Shown here piece by piece: positions 45,194-54,569 of a DNA stretch of 64,000 nt. Location of the stretch: NCBI RefSeq assembly GCF_000169455.1, contig NZ_AAYC01000003.1, positions 124,001 through 188,000 of the forward strand. Direction: 5' to 3'. The position numbers were made by a program, and so were the translations under genes. How positions within the stretch are numbered: the first letter of the stretch is position 1; each line of letters opens with the position of its first letter. Source of the DNA: Roseobacter sp. SK209-2-6. Lineage in GTDB: Bacteria; Pseudomonadota; Alphaproteobacteria; Rhodobacterales; Rhodobacteraceae. The notes under the pieces were generated by a model that was given only the letters and a program-made list of their open reading frames with translations, was not told where the DNA came from and did no database searches.

Positions 45194-46639
45194 TTACTCA
45201 GCAGCCAATACTTGCCGACGGCTTTGCGTCTCTGACAAAGGAAAAACCTTGGCTGGGTTCAACAACCACTTTGGGTCAAAAACATCTTTGACTTTCAGCT
45301 GGGCCTCCAAGTCTACAGCAGAATACTGGTAGAGCATCAGATCGCGTTTCTCGACACCAACCCCGTGCTCTCCAGTGAGGCAACCGCCTGCATCGACACA
45401 GAGCTTCAGAACCTCAGCACCAAACTCTTCGCAGAGTTCCAAGTCGCCCGGCTTATTGGCATCAAACAGGATGAGCGGATGCATATTGCCATCGCCTGCG
45501 TGAAAGACATTGGCCACATCCAGGCCAAACTCTTTCGAAAGCTCTCCTATACGGCGCAAAACAAAGGGGAGAGAGGAGACCGGGATCGTGCCATCCAAGC
45601 ACATGTAATCATTTATCTGCCCCATGGCGCCAAAGGCGGATTTGCGACCCAGCCAGATACGGGCGGCCTCCTCCGCGTCGCCAGCTTCGCGCAGCTCTAC
45701 CGGGCTGTGGGACTGCGCGATCCCTTTGATGAGGGTCAGCTGATGCGCGATTTCCGCCTCGCTGCCCTCTACCTCGATGATCAGCAGGGCCTCGCAATCG
45801 GGATAGCCCGCCTTGGCAAAGGCCTCGCAGGCGCGGATGCAGGGCCGGTCCATGAATTCAATCGCAACCGGCAGCACGCCCGCCTTGATTATGTCAGAGA
45901 CGCAGGCGCCGGCCACTTCATTGCTGTCAAAGCCGATCAGCACAGGGCGCGCGCCTTCGGGCTTGCGCAGGATCCGCAACGTGGCTTCGGTCACAACACC
46001 CAGCTGGCCCTCGCTGCCGCAGATAACTCCCATGAGATCCAGCCCAGCCGCATCCAGATGGGCACCACCAATCTCAACAATAGTGCCATCCATCATCACC
46101 ATCGTGACCCCCAACAGGTTGTTGGTGGTCACCCCATATTTCAGACAATGCGCCCCGCCAGAGTTCATCGCGATATTGCCAGCGATAGCGCAGGCCAATT
46201 GCGATGAAGGGTCCGGCGCGTAGAAGAACTCGTCTTCCTCGACGGCGCCGGAGACACTCAGATTAGTGCGGCCACTTTGCACACGGATGATGCGATTTTC
46301 ATAATCCGTCTCCAGAACCTCATTCATCCGCGCCACCCCCAGGATGACGCAATCCGCTGTTGGCAGCGCCCCGCCAGCCAATGAGGTTCCAGAGCCGCGT
46401 GGCACCACTGGCACCCCCTCCTCATGGCAGATACGCAGAATATCGGAAACTTCTGCAGTTGTGCGCGGAAGAACGGCCAGCAGCGGCGGGCATTTGTAAG
46501 CGGTCAGCGCATCGCATTCATAAGCGCGGGTCTCTGCTTCGCTGGCGATTATTGCATCCGCAGGCAGCACTGCCCCAAGCCTACGCGAAAGATGCGCTTT
46601 GCGGGACAGGATGGCGGGATCCGGAACGGGCATCTCCAT
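45194..46639 (-). CDS. glcD: Glycolate oxidase catalytic FAD subunit
   Basis: A 481-aa FAD-linked oxidase. VPVVPRGSGTSLAGGALPTA is the pyrophosphate-binding loop, PDPSSQLACAIAGNIAMNSG the second FAD segment, and FHAGDGNMHPLILFD plus CLTGEHGVGVEKRDLM the catalytic C-terminal motifs. It oxidises glycolate to glyoxylate. First gene of the operon, with a near-symmetrical operator-like repeat just upstream. Confidence 0.94.
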   Translation of the reverse strand: MEMPVPDPAILSRKAHLSRRLGAVLPADAIIASEAETRAYECDALTAYKCPPLLAVLPRTTAEVSDILRICHEEGVPVVPRGSGTSLAGGALPTADCVILGVARMNEVLETDYENRIIRVQSGRTNLSVSGAVEEDEFFYAPDPSSQLACAIAGNIAMNSGGAHCLKYGVTTNNLLGVTMVMMDGTIVEIGGAHLDAAGLDLMGVICGSEGQLGVVTEATLRILRKPEGARPVLIGFDSNEVAGACVSDIIKAGVLPVAIEFMDRPCIRACEAFAKAGYPDCEALLIIEVEGSEAEIAHQLTLIKGIAQSHSPVELREAGDAEEAARIWLGRKSAFGAMGQINDYMCLDGTIPVSSLPFVLRRIGELSKEFGLDVANVFHAGDGNMHPLILFDANKPGDLELCEEFGAEVLKLCVDAGGCLTGEHGVGVEKRDLMLYQYSAVDLEAQLKVKDVFDPKWLLNPAKVFPLSETQSRRQVLAAE

Positions 46640-46661
46640 GGAGCTCTCCTGCGATTTTCCA

Positions 46662-46688
46662 ATTTTGGTAAAATAATATTACCAAAAT
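46662..46688. promoter_or_regulatory. Inverted repeat upstream of glcD, candidate operator
   Basis: ATTTTGGTAA (46662-46671) and TTACCAAAAT (46679-46688) are perfect 10-bp arms with a 7-base spacer, 22-49 bases before the glcD ATG. The TGGT-N-ACCA core resembles sites of FadR/GlcC-type GntR regulators. No such regulator gene is adjacent, so the partner is inferred. Confidence 0.6.
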
Positions 46689-46795
46689 ATCAGATCTGGC
46701 AAGTCCCATTTCCGAATTGACCATCATTGAGAACTTTCCTCCTCAAACACAGCATCGTGACTGATGAACCGCGTCAAGGTTGCTAAGTTGCTACG

Positions 46796-47161
46796 ATGAC
46801 AACACGCGTGCTTATTTCAACTTCCGCCCTTTGCCTCTCACTTGCCTCAGCCGCTCTGGCGGATCCCGCCAGAATAGAGGCCGCGACAGCCCAGAAACAA
46901 GGCGATGCCTGGCGCTTTGATGTTACCCTTTCTCATCCCGACACCGGTTGGGACCACTATGCGGATGGCTGGCGAGTGCTTGATATGTCGGGCAAAGAGT
47001 TGGGCCTTAGGGTTCTTGCCCATCCCCATGTGAACGAACAGCCCTTTACCCGCTCTCTGACGGTTCGCGGCCTGCCAGAAGGAATTGGCCAGGTTCAAAT
47101 CGAGGCGCGTTGTCTTGTTGATGGCTGGGGCACTCAGCGCGTTACAGTCGCATTGGAGTAG
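46796..47161 (+). CDS. Secreted hypothetical protein
   Basis: A 121-aa protein with a clear signal peptide (STSALCLSLASAALA). The mature part is a small beta-rich domain (WRFDVTLSHPDTGWDHYADG, then RSLTVRGLPEGIGQVQIEAR). I do not recognise a named family with certainty. It stands upstream of rpiB, divergent from glcD. Confidence 0.75.
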   Translation: MTTRVLISTSALCLSLASAALADPARIEAATAQKQGDAWRFDVTLSHPDTGWDHYADGWRVLDMSGKELGLRVLAHPHVNEQPFTRSLTVRGLPEGIGQVQIEARCLVDGWGTQRVTVALE

Positions 47162-47299
47162 CTCCAAATTCGCCTTGCCGGTGTCCTTTCGGCTCCATTG
47201 CCCCAAAATGCCGCGTTCGGGCGGATTGACATGCCGGGGCAGAGGCCCCATCAGTCCCGTGATTTCGCCGATACTCCATGGACAACGGGAACCCACCCT

Positions 47300-47749
47300 A
47301 TGACCACCAGCAAACGCATCGTCATTTCCAGCGACCACGCTGATATCCCACTTCGCCAGGCCATTGCCGAGCATGTCGCAGCAAAGGGCTGGGAGGTCAC
47401 CGATATTGGGCCTGTCACCGCCGAAAGCACCCATTATCCCAAGCATGGGAAAGAAGCTGCAGAGCGCGTTGCCTCGGGTGAATGCCAGTTTGGCATCATT
47501 GTCTGTGGCACCGGCCAGGGCATCATGATGGCTGCAAACAAGGTCAAAGGCATCCGCTGCGGCGTCTGCTCCGACACGTTTTCGGCCCGCATGATCCGCG
47601 AACACAATGACGCCAATATGCTCTCAATCGGTGCGCGCGTTGTGGGCAAAGGCCTGGCCTTTGACATTGTCGACGCTTTCCTGGATGCCAAATTTGAAGG
47701 CGGGCGTCATGCAACCCGCGTTGACATGATCGAGCCCGCTGAGGACTGA
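47300..47749 (+). CDS. rpiB: Ribose 5-phosphate isomerase B
   Basis: A 149-aa RpiB/LacAB isomerase, interconverting ribose 5-phosphate and ribulose 5-phosphate. RIVISSDHADIPLRQAIAEH at the N-terminus, FGIIVCGTGQGIMMAANKV with the catalytic Cys, and ANMLSIGARVVG are the conserved segments. The ATG at 47300 gives the normal length. Confidence 0.92.
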   Translation: MTTSKRIVISSDHADIPLRQAIAEHVAAKGWEVTDIGPVTAESTHYPKHGKEAAERVASGECQFGIIVCGTGQGIMMAANKVKGIRCGVCSDTFSARMIREHNDANMLSIGARVVGKGLAFDIVDAFLDAKFEGGRHATRVDMIEPAED

Positions 47750-47761
47750 GCATAAGAACAA

Positions 47762-47804
47762 CTGTAGGGGCTAAGCCAGCCATCAGGGCTGTGCGCCCCT
47801 ACAG
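47762..47804. terminator. Large hairpin between rpiB and rlmH
   Basis: CTGTAGGGGC (47762-47771) and GCCCCTACAG (47795-47804) are perfect 10-bp arms enclosing a smaller AGCC/GGCT stem. There is no T-run, so termination is only probable. It separates convergent genes. Confidence 0.5.
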
Positions 47805-47821
47805 AATTCTTCCCGGAAATC

Positions 47822-48292
47822 TTATACCCGGTGATAGGGGCTGCCTGACAGATTGTAGCGGCGCGGTAGAACTGCTCGGCCAGCATCACCCGCACCAGCT
47901 ATGCGGGCCGACCATCTTGCCAAAAAGAAGATGGAGAAATCCGCTCAGCCCGCAGCGCCGGGTCAATTCTGTCAGCCCCGCCGATCACAAAGGCCCAGAT
48001 CCTGGCGCCCGCTGTCGCGCCAATCGCCCAAACGTTGGAAAAAATCGGGGGAACTGAGCAGCTTGCCGCGCTCATCCAGGGTGCAGATCACCGCGCCTTT
48101 GGGCAGAGCCTTGCGCAGAAGCGTGGCTTCCGCACCCATGCCTGCGTTTTTCTTATCCTCGACCTCGATCACCCGTGCAGGCCCCAGGCCCAAAGCGCGG
48201 CCGGTGCGATCAAAGCGGGTCAGATAGTCATCGATGAGATCTTTCTCAGGGCCCGAACGCAGACGTCCAACCGCACAGATATGCACACGCAT
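47822..48292 (-). pseudogene. rlmH: rlmH, 23S rRNA pseudouridine-1915 N3-methyltransferase, frame disrupted several times
   Basis: The first 96 codons (MRVHICAVGRLRSGPEKDLI to LGDWRDSGRQDL) are normal RlmH. After that an extra G shifts the frame, and the rest is spread over several frames: FVIGGADRIDPALRAE, then ISPSSFWQ in place of FSISFGKM, then MRVMLAEQFYRAATI, then SPYHRV and a TAA at 47822. I count about seven one- or two-base indels in 180 bases, with a net change of zero: the total length of 471 bases is exactly that of an intact 156-aa gene. Real decay or a poor consensus sequence are both possible; the pattern favours the latter. Confidence 0.8.
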
Positions 48293-48354
48293 GTTACAGC
48301 GCCCTTTTCACAGCAGGAGCGGTCCAACAAGGACCGTCCACAGCCTTACCCGTC

Positions 48355-48804
48355 TCAGGCGGTTTCCGGAGAGGGTCCCGCACCTGGCTGCCACATCTTC
48401 TCGAGCTGATAGAACTCACGCACTTCAGGACGGAAGATATGCACGATGACATCACCGGTATCGATCAACACCCAATCGCCAGTATCCTTGCCCTCAATCT
48501 TGCTGAGGATACCATATTCCTGCTTCAGGCGGTCAGTCAGTTTCTCGGACATCGCCGCAACCTGCCGGGTGGACCGACCAGAGGCAATGACCATGAAATC
48601 CGCAATGGCCGTCTTGCCGCGCAGATCGATCTGCACAACATCTTCGGCCTTGTCATCATCCAGAGAAGAAAGGATCCGCTCCAACAGCACCGTGTTGGTA
48701 GGACGGGTTTTGGCAGCGCTCACCGCTGCCTCAGTTTCTGCGGCACCAGCCGCCAGAGGTTCGCTCGACAGGACACAGTCCTCCATATGGCGCGCCGAAC
48801 ACAC
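48355..48804 (-). CDS. rsfS: Ribosomal silencing factor RsfS
   Basis: A 149-aa protein of the RsfS/Iojap family, which binds L14 and blocks subunit joining. LSSLDDDKAEDVVQIDLRGK, DFMVIASGRSTRQVAAM and DTGDVIVHIFRPEVREFYQL are conserved. The first 35 residues are variable and the start is uncertain: GTG at 48804 or ATG at 48786. It lies upstream of rlmH, the usual neighbour. Confidence 0.92.
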   Translation of the reverse strand: MCSARHMEDCVLSSEPLAAGAAETEAAVSAAKTRPTNTVLLERILSSLDDDKAEDVVQIDLRGKTAIADFMVIASGRSTRQVAAMSEKLTDRLKQEYGILSKIEGKDTGDWVLIDTGDVIVHIFRPEVREFYQLEKMWQPGAGPSPETA

Positions 48805-48888
48805 CCCGGCGCAGGGCCTATTAAGAATGTAGCAAGCAGAGGATGAATTTTCAATAAAACCCAGCCCGGACGATGCAAAGCCCGTGCT

Positions 48889-50316
48889 TTATCCGCCATT
48901 TTCTTCAGACGCAACCCTGACTGACATGGGATCATTCAGCAATCGCACTTCGCGCTGTGGGAAGGGAATTGAGACACCCGCGGCCTGGAAGGCATCCCAG
49001 AGCGCCAGGAAGACAGCGCCGCGAATATTGGTCAGCCCACCGGAGGGATCATCAATCCAGATCCGCAACACATAGTCGACGCTGCTGTCGCCAAAGCCCG
49101 TCACATGGCAAACCGGCTTTTTGCCATCGCTACTCAGCACTCGGGGTACCTGCTGAGCGGCCTCGATGGCGATCCGGCGCACCTGATGTGGATCATCGCC
49201 ATATCCGGTGCCAAAGCGCAGGTCCAGACGCACATAGTTGTCGGAATGGGACCAGTTCACCACCTGGCTTGTGATCAGATCCTCGTTTGGGATCAGATAC
49301 TCCCGCCCGTCCCGTGTCACCACCGAGACATAGCGCGCACCCAAGGAATTGATCCAGCCAAAGGTCTCTCCCAGGCTGATGACATCACCAGGTTTGATCG
49401 ATTTATCCAAGAGGATGATTAGACCGGATACGAGGTTCGAGACCACCTTTTGCAAGCCAAACCCCAGGCCCACGCCGATCGCACCTGACAGCACCGCAAG
49501 CCCGGTCAGGTCGATTCCCAGTGCCTTGAGGCCCATAAAGAAGGCAGCGCCATAAAGCAGGATCTGTGCCAGCTTGACCCCCAACACCTGCATTGAGGGC
49601 GAAATATCCGCATTCCGTTTGATCCGATTGGCCGCGGTGCCGGAGATGAAGCGCGCCAGGGCAAAGAGCACCCCAAGGATGACGGCCGCCTGCACCAGCA
49701 ACAAAAGCGAAATCCGGGTATCGCCGAGATGCACCGCCAAGCCGTCCAGCAGGCTCTCCACCTCTTCTGTGACATTCAGAATGCGCAGGGTGATCCATGT
49801 CCAGGCGCCATATTTCACCATGCTCCGCAGGAGGCTATTGCCCACTAGTCGCGTTGCAAAGGCAACGATCAGCCATGCCAGTGCAAGATTGCCAAAGACA
49901 CCTAGCAACCATGAGCGACTGGGCCAAGTCAGCTCTTGCATGATCAGCACCGTGGCCCAGATCAAAAAAACAAAGAGAATGGCGCGAATACGTTTATGCA
50001 GGACCAGAGCCACTCGCATCCGCCAGCGCGGCCAACCGCTGCGATGGCGGAGCCAATTGTGAAACGCCGCTCCAATCGGGCGCGACAAGAGTACTGCCAA
50101 GAGATAAAGACCAACTGCAATGCCAACCTGATAGGCATTCCAAGGCCGCAGCAGGATTTCCCCTGCCTCACTTAGCAGCGCAACCACACGTTGGCCAAAT
50201 TCCAATGCCTCTGCGGTGCTTTCGGCAATGGCATCCTTGGGCTGGTCCTGCTCTTCCTCCATCATCCCCCCTTTTTCAGCAGTTTGCCGTCCGCGCTCCT
50301 TTAGATCAAGAAACAT
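48889..50316 (-). CDS. Mechanosensitive ion channel of the MscS family
   Basis: A 475-aa membrane protein with about six helices before the MscS core. GLAVLSGAIGVGLGFGLQKV is the pore helix TM3, followed by SGLIILLDKSIKPGDVISLG and the beta domain (GREYLIPNEDLITSQVVNWS). It releases solutes under osmotic downshift. The extended N-terminus places it in the larger MscS paralogue group. An alternative ATG at 50265 has a purine-rich stretch just before it. Confidence 0.88.
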   Translation of the reverse strand: MFLDLKERGRQTAEKGGMMEEEQDQPKDAIAESTAEALEFGQRVVALLSEAGEILLRPWNAYQVGIAVGLYLLAVLLSRPIGAAFHNWLRHRSGWPRWRMRVALVLHKRIRAILFVFLIWATVLIMQELTWPSRSWLLGVFGNLALAWLIVAFATRLVGNSLLRSMVKYGAWTWITLRILNVTEEVESLLDGLAVHLGDTRISLLLLVQAAVILGVLFALARFISGTAANRIKRNADISPSMQVLGVKLAQILLYGAAFFMGLKALGIDLTGLAVLSGAIGVGLGFGLQKVVSNLVSGLIILLDKSIKPGDVISLGETFGWINSLGARYVSVVTRDGREYLIPNEDLITSQVVNWSHSDNYVRLDLRFGTGYGDDPHQVRRIAIEAAQQVPRVLSSDGKKPVCHVTGFGDSSVDYVLRIWIDDPSGGLTNIRGAVFLALWDAFQAAGVSIPFPQREVRLLNDPMSVRVASEENGG

Positions 50317-50413
50317 GACAAAGAGCGAAAAGGGTCAGAACTGTGAAAGGCGCAAAGTTTGGTTAACAACAGCGCCTTCGCAAAGAAAGTAAGCGCTTGA
50401 AGAAGGCAAGCCT

Positions 50414-50821
50414 CTAGGCGGCACCACCCTCGGGTGAGAGCTGCACCGCCCCCGCGTCTTGCGACCGGAGGGCCTTTACCAAGTTCGCAACAATCACAAA
50501 GGCGGCCAGCTGCCCCAGGATCACCGCAGGCCAGATCAGTCCAAACTGAGCATCGAGAAACTTTTGCGGCCCAAAGGACACCAAACCCAGAACGGCAGCG
50601 AGTAGGCTTAGCCACCGCCCCTCTCTGCTTGCCAGTGGGTCAACAAGGATCGCGGCCAGGGCAATCGCGGTAGCGGCCCCAATAAAGGGCGCAATCCCAA
50701 ACAGAGGTGTTGCCTCTGGCGGGTGCGGGGGAATGCCCGCGTAAAGCGCTGATAGCATGACCCCCTGAAGCAAAATGAGAACGGCCAGGGCCGCGGTTGT
50801 TTGTCGGTTTGTCTTGGTCAT
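50414..50821 (-). CDS. Small membrane protein divergent from a TetR regulator
   Basis: A 135-aa protein with four hydrophobic helices (ALAVLILLQGVMLSALYAG, FGIAPFIGAATAIALAAILV, LSLLAAVLGLVSFGPQK, WPAVILGQLAAFVIVANLV). No family recognised. The ATG at 50821 follows GGAGG at 6 bases. Two palindromic operators lie in the divergent promoter, so it is the likely target of the adjacent TetR repressor. Confidence 0.75.
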   Translation of the reverse strand: MTKTNRQTTAALAVLILLQGVMLSALYAGIPPHPPEATPLFGIAPFIGAATAIALAAILVDPLASREGRWLSLLAAVLGLVSFGPQKFLDAQFGLIWPAVILGQLAAFVIVANLVKALRSQDAGAVQLSPEGGAA

Positions 50822-50839
50822 TTCAGCCTCCACCAAAAG

Positions 50840-50884
50840 CGTAATTGAAGTTACGGTTGTACCAATCCGTAATTTGAGTTACGG
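50840..50884. promoter_or_regulatory. Two TetR-type palindromes in the divergent promoter
   Basis: CGTAA-N6-TTACG (50840-50855) and CCGTAA-N6-TTACGG (50867-50884) are near-identical perfect palindromes with related spacers (TTGAAG and TTTGAG), 27 bases apart. Both fit the size of TetR-family operators and would control both genes. Confidence 0.7.
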
Positions 50885-50911
50885 ATTCTGTCAAGCCTAG
50901 GGGAGCTAGCA

Positions 50912-51511
50912 ATGCGTGAGGACAAACGATCACAGCGCCAGGCGCAGATCGAAACAGCGGCCTATGTGGTCCTAGAGGCAAAGGGCTATGAAGGCACCTC
51001 GATGAGCAGCATCGCGCGCCAGGCGCGAGCCTCCAATGAAACCCTCTACAATTGGTACGGAGACAAAAAAGGGTTGTTTCAAGCTCTGGTCACCCGCAAT
51101 GCCGCCGAAGTGAAAGAACACTTGGAAGAGGAATTGCGGACCCGCACCGACGCGCTTTCGATCCTTGCAACATTGGGCCCTAAACTCCTTGACCTCCTGA
51201 CAGGGGACCGGGCTGTCGCCTTGAACCGAGCGGCCGCCGCAGATGGTTCTGGTGAGCTGGGAGCCACACTTGGCCAAGCGGGGCGCGAAACTGTTTTCCC
51301 CTTATTGGAAAAGGTATTACTCCGCGCCAAGGAAGAGGATCTGCTCTCGTTTGAGGACAGCATCGAAGCGGTGTCGCTCTATCTTGATCTGCTCATAGGG
51401 GATCAACAAATCCGTCGCGTGATTGGGCGGTTGCCGCAACCCACCCCACAGGCCCGCGCCGACAGATCTGCCCGCGCCTTGCGAATGTTAAGGCGATTGC
51501 TCACCAAATAG
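50912..51511 (+). CDS. TetR/AcrR-family transcriptional regulator
   Basis: A 199-aa repressor. The helix-turn-helix lies at about residues 13-55 (GYEGTSMSSIARQARASNET and LYNWYGDKKGLFQALV). The C-terminal ligand domain is generic. It is divergent from the 135-aa membrane protein, with two palindromes in between, so autoregulation is likely. The ligand is unknown. Confidence 0.9.
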   Translation: MREDKRSQRQAQIETAAYVVLEAKGYEGTSMSSIARQARASNETLYNWYGDKKGLFQALVTRNAAEVKEHLEEELRTRTDALSILATLGPKLLDLLTGDRAVALNRAAAADGSGELGATLGQAGRETVFPLLEKVLLRAKEEDLLSFEDSIEAVSLYLDLLIGDQQIRRVIGRLPQPTPQARADRSARALRMLRRLLTK

Positions 51512-51760
51512 CCCGCATCATGACAGCAGCTCGAGCTGATCAGTGTTGGAAATGCCTTCTGGGTAGAACGAATCTTGATTACCAGCCCGTCGGGATGTAT
51601 CTGACAGCCATGACCTTCGTATTGGCCCAGAATATCGAACTGCAAGATCGCGCCCGTCTGCGCGAGCGGTTCTTTGGCGCCGCCCGCACGGTCCTGGCGC
51701 GGCTATAAGGCTGCCGCCCAGCCCAAAGCCAGCATTTCCAATACATACGGGAGAGGACCC

Positions 51761-53167
51761 ATGTCCCCCAAAACGCTCTATGACAAGATCTGGGATGCGC
51801 ATGTTGCGCATGAAGCAGAAGATGGCACCTGCCTTCTTTATATCGACCGCCACCTGGTTCACGAAGTGACCAGCCCGCAGGCCTTTGAGGGTCTGCGCAT
51901 GGCCGGCCGCAAGGTGCATGCCCCGGATAAGACCATCGCGGTACCTGATCACAACGTGCCCACGACTGCGGGACGGGAAGATCCCGCACAGATGACTGCA
52001 GAAAGCCGCATCCAGGTCGAAGCCCTCGACAAGAACGCGCGCGAATTCGGCGTGCATTACTATCCGGTCTCTGACGTGCGTCAGGGCATCGTGCATATCG
52101 TCGGCCCGGAAAACGGCTGGACCCTGCCCGGCATGACCGTGGTCTGCGGCGATAGCCACACCGCCACCCATGGCGCGTTCGGCGCGCTGGCCCATGGCAT
52201 CGGCACCTCCGAGGTGGAGCACGTTCTGGCCACTCAGACGCTGATCCAGAAGAAATCCAAGAACATGAAGGTGGAGATCACCGGCAAGCTGAAGCCGGGT
52301 GTCACCGCCAAGGACATTACCCTCGCCGTGATCGGTGAGACCGGCACCGGCGGCGGCACCGGCTATGTGATCGAGTATTGCGGTGAAGCCATCCGCGACC
52401 TTTCCATGGAAGGCCGCATGACCGTCTGCAACATGGCCATCGAGGGCGGCGCCCGCGCCGGCCTGATCGCACCGGATCAGACCACCTTTGATTACTGCAA
52501 TGGCCGCACCCACGCCCCGAAAGGCGCCCAGTGGGAAGCCGCTCTGACCTGGTGGAAGACCCTCTACACCGATGAAGGCGCGCATTTCGACAAGGTTGTC
52601 ACCCTGCGCGGCGAAGACATCGAACCGGTTGTGACCTGGGGCACCTCCCCTGAGGACGTGCTGCCGATCACCGGCATTGTGCCGGCTCCGGAAGATTTCG
52701 AAGGCGGCAAAGTCGAAGCGGCGCGCCGTTCTATCGAATACATGGGCCTGACCCCGGGTCAGAAACTCTCTGACATCGAAATAGACACCGTCTTCATTGG
52801 CTCCTGCACCAATGGCCGCATCGAAGACATGCGCGCCGTGGCGGAGGTGGTCAAAGGCAAGAAGATCAAGGAAGGCATCCGTGCCATGATCGTTCCGGGC
52901 TCCGGCCTGGTTCGCGCCCAGGCCGAAGAGGAAGGTCTCGCAGAGATCTTTGAGGCGGCTGGCTTTGAATGGCGCCTTGCGGGCTGCTCCATGTGTCTGG
53001 CGATGAACCCTGATCAGTTGGCCGAGAACGAGCGCTGCGCTTCGACCTCGAACCGCAACTTCGAAGGCCGCCAAGGCTACAAGGGCCGCACTCATCTGGT
53101 CTCCCCTGCCATGGCCGCCGCCGCTGCCCTCACCGGCAAACTCACCGATGTTCGCGAGCTGATGTAA
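51761..53167 (+). CDS. leuC: 3-isopropylmalate dehydratase large subunit
   Basis: A 468-aa aconitase-family enzyme of leucine biosynthesis. It isomerises 2- and 3-isopropylmalate with LeuD. The 4Fe-4S cysteines are in [34 protein letters not shown] and [22 protein letters not shown] precedes the ATG at 51761. leuD follows after 12 bases. Confidence 0.97.
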   Translation: MSPKTLYDKIWDAHVAHEAEDGTCLLYIDRHLVHEVTSPQAFEGLRMAGRKVHAPDKTIAVPDHNVPTTAGREDPAQMTAESRIQVEALDKNAREFGVHYYPVSDVRQGIVHIVGPENGWTLPGMTVVCGDSHTATHGAFGALAHGIGTSEVEHVLATQTLIQKKSKNMKVEITGKLKPGVTAKDITLAVIGETGTGGGTGYVIEYCGEAIRDLSMEGRMTVCNMAIEGGARAGLIAPDQTTFDYCNGRTHAPKGAQWEAALTWWKTLYTDEGAHFDKVVTLRGEDIEPVVTWGTSPEDVLPITGIVPAPEDFEGGKVEAARRSIEYMGLTPGQKLSDIEIDTVFIGSCTNGRIEDMRAVAEVVKGKKIKEGIRAMIVPGSGLVRAQAEEEGLAEIFEAAGFEWRLAGCSMCLAMNPDQLAENERCASTSNRNFEGRQGYKGRTHLVSPAMAAAAALTGKLTDVRELM

Positions 53168-53179
53168 GGAGCCAGCACA

Positions 53180-53785
53180 ATGGAAAAGTTCGAAAAACTG
53201 CAGGGCGTTGCTGCCCCCATGCCGCTGGTCAATATCGACACCGACATGATCATCCCCAAGGTTTTCTTGAAATCCATCGCCCGCACCGGCTTTGGCAAGA
53301 ACCTGTTTGACGAAATGCGTTACAACCGCGACGGCACCGAGATCGAAGATTTTGTGCTGAACAAACCGCAGTACCGCAATGCAGAGATCCTGGTGGCCGG
53401 TGACAACTTCGGCTGCGGCTCCTCGCGCGAGCACGCGCCTTGGGCCATCGCAGACTTCGGCATCAAATGTGTTGTCTCAACCTCCTTTGCAGACATCTTC
53501 TTCAACAACTGCTTCAAGAACGGCATCCTGCCCATTGTCCTGCCGCAGGAGCAGGTCGATGTGCTGATGGCGGATGCGGAAAAGGGCGAAAACGCCCGTA
53601 TGACCGTGGATCTGGAAGCGCAGGAAATCACCACCTCGGATGGTGACGTGATCAAGTTCGAAGTTGATGCCTTCAAAAAGCACTGCCTGCTGGAAGGCCT
53701 CGACGACATTGGCCAGACCCTGCAAAAGCAGAGCTCAATCCAGACCTACGAAGAGCAGATGTCACAGTCCCGTCCGTGGGTCTGA
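53180..53785 (+). CDS. leuD: 3-isopropylmalate dehydratase small subunit
   Basis: A 201-aa swivelling domain subunit. [19 protein letters not shown] and [20 protein letters not shown] are the substrate-binding motifs. It completes the LeuCD enzyme and ends at a good terminator. Confidence 0.97.
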   Translation: MEKFEKLQGVAAPMPLVNIDTDMIIPKVFLKSIARTGFGKNLFDEMRYNRDGTEIEDFVLNKPQYRNAEILVAGDNFGCGSSREHAPWAIADFGIKCVVSTSFADIFFNNCFKNGILPIVLPQEQVDVLMADAEKGENARMTVDLEAQEITTSDGDVIKFEVDAFKKHCLLEGLDDIGQTLQKQSSIQTYEEQMSQSRPWV

Positions 53786-53834
53786 GGATCACAACCTGAT
53801 CTCTCTCGCAGGCACTGCGTTTCTACTCGCTACA

Positions 53835-53867
53835 AAAGGCCGTCTGAGTTTCTCAGGCGGCCTTTTG
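53835..53867 (+). terminator. Rho-independent terminator after leuCD
   Basis: AAAAGGCCG-T-CTGAG and CTCAG-G-CGGCCTTTT pair around a TTT loop, with one mismatch, and the right arm ends in a T-run (53863-53866). Confidence 0.88.
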
Positions 53868-54202
53868 CATTTCTAAAAAGTCATTTGAAATGAGATCGAA
53901 ACGCACCGGGACTGCAGGAGCCTGAGCAATCTGCAAGGCCCGCCCCCCCGGTAAATCACAACTCAGCAAGCCGCTAACGACGCCCTAAGCAAGCTGCACG
54001 GCCTTGCCCGCGACGGCATCGCCGCGCGAGGTTACTCTTTCCTCTCGCGTGGCTTTGTCGCGGGAACCCATGACCCGTGACGGGGCCGACGAAGCGTCAG
54101 GTTGCGGCTTCCCGGTTTTGTCGGCCCCAACAAAAATCGAAAATTGCAAAGAATTAGAAGTCGCGCATCCAAGTCTGGCTCACGTTGTTGTTTCGTTGGC
54201 AT
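53868..54202. other. Gene-free stretch between leuD and the IS3-family element
   Basis: No supported gene. The short open frames here have no ribosome site or recognisable sequence. GC-rich repeated words around 53996-54065 (GCCCGCGACGGC, CTCTCGCGTGGC) suggest a degenerate non-coding segment. Confidence 0.35.
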
Positions 54203-54258
54203 TGATCCTCCCCCACTGAAGTGATCCGCCCGTATAGTTAGGAAACGGAGGATCAGAT

Positions 54259-54537
54259 ATGGGAATCAAGCGACACAAGCCCGAAGAGATTGTCACGAAG
54301 TTACGGCAGGTTGAGGTGCTTTGCGGCCAAGGGATGCCGCGCGTAGACGCCATTCGACAGGTGCAGATTACAGAACAAACCTTCTATCTCTGGCGCAAGC
54401 AATATGGCGGTATGGGAACCGACCAACTGAAGGAACTAAAGCGACTTCAGAAGGAGAATGACCGGCTGCGTCGGGCAGTTTCTGATCTGACATTGGACAA
54501 GCTCATTCTGTCGGAAGCTGCACGGGGAAACTTCTGA
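54259..54537 (+). CDS. IS3-family transposase OrfA
   Basis: A 92-aa helix-turn-helix and leucine-zipper protein: HKPEEIVTKLRQVEVLCGQG, TEQTFYLWRKQYGGMG, then the heptad LKELKRLQKENDRLRRAV. GGAGG lies upstream of the ATG. It is fused to OrfB by -1 slippage near its end, around GGGGAAAC at 54524-54531, giving the full transposase. Confidence 0.93.
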   Translation: MGIKRHKPEEIVTKLRQVEVLCGQGMPRVDAIRQVQITEQTFYLWRKQYGGMGTDQLKELKRLQKENDRLRRAVSDLTLDKLILSEAARGNF

Positions 54538-54569
54538 GCCCCTCGCGCCGCCGTAACTGCATTGATCAT

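Noticed and set aside
51520-51708. Open frame of 62 codons upstream of leuC
   Set aside because: It overlaps no known family, has no ribosome site at its first start, and lies in the leuC leader region; most likely chance.
51518-53434. Long minus-strand open frame of 638 codons opposite leuCD
   Set aside because: It is the complement of the strongly biased leuC/leuD coding sequence; the plus-strand proteins are unmistakable.
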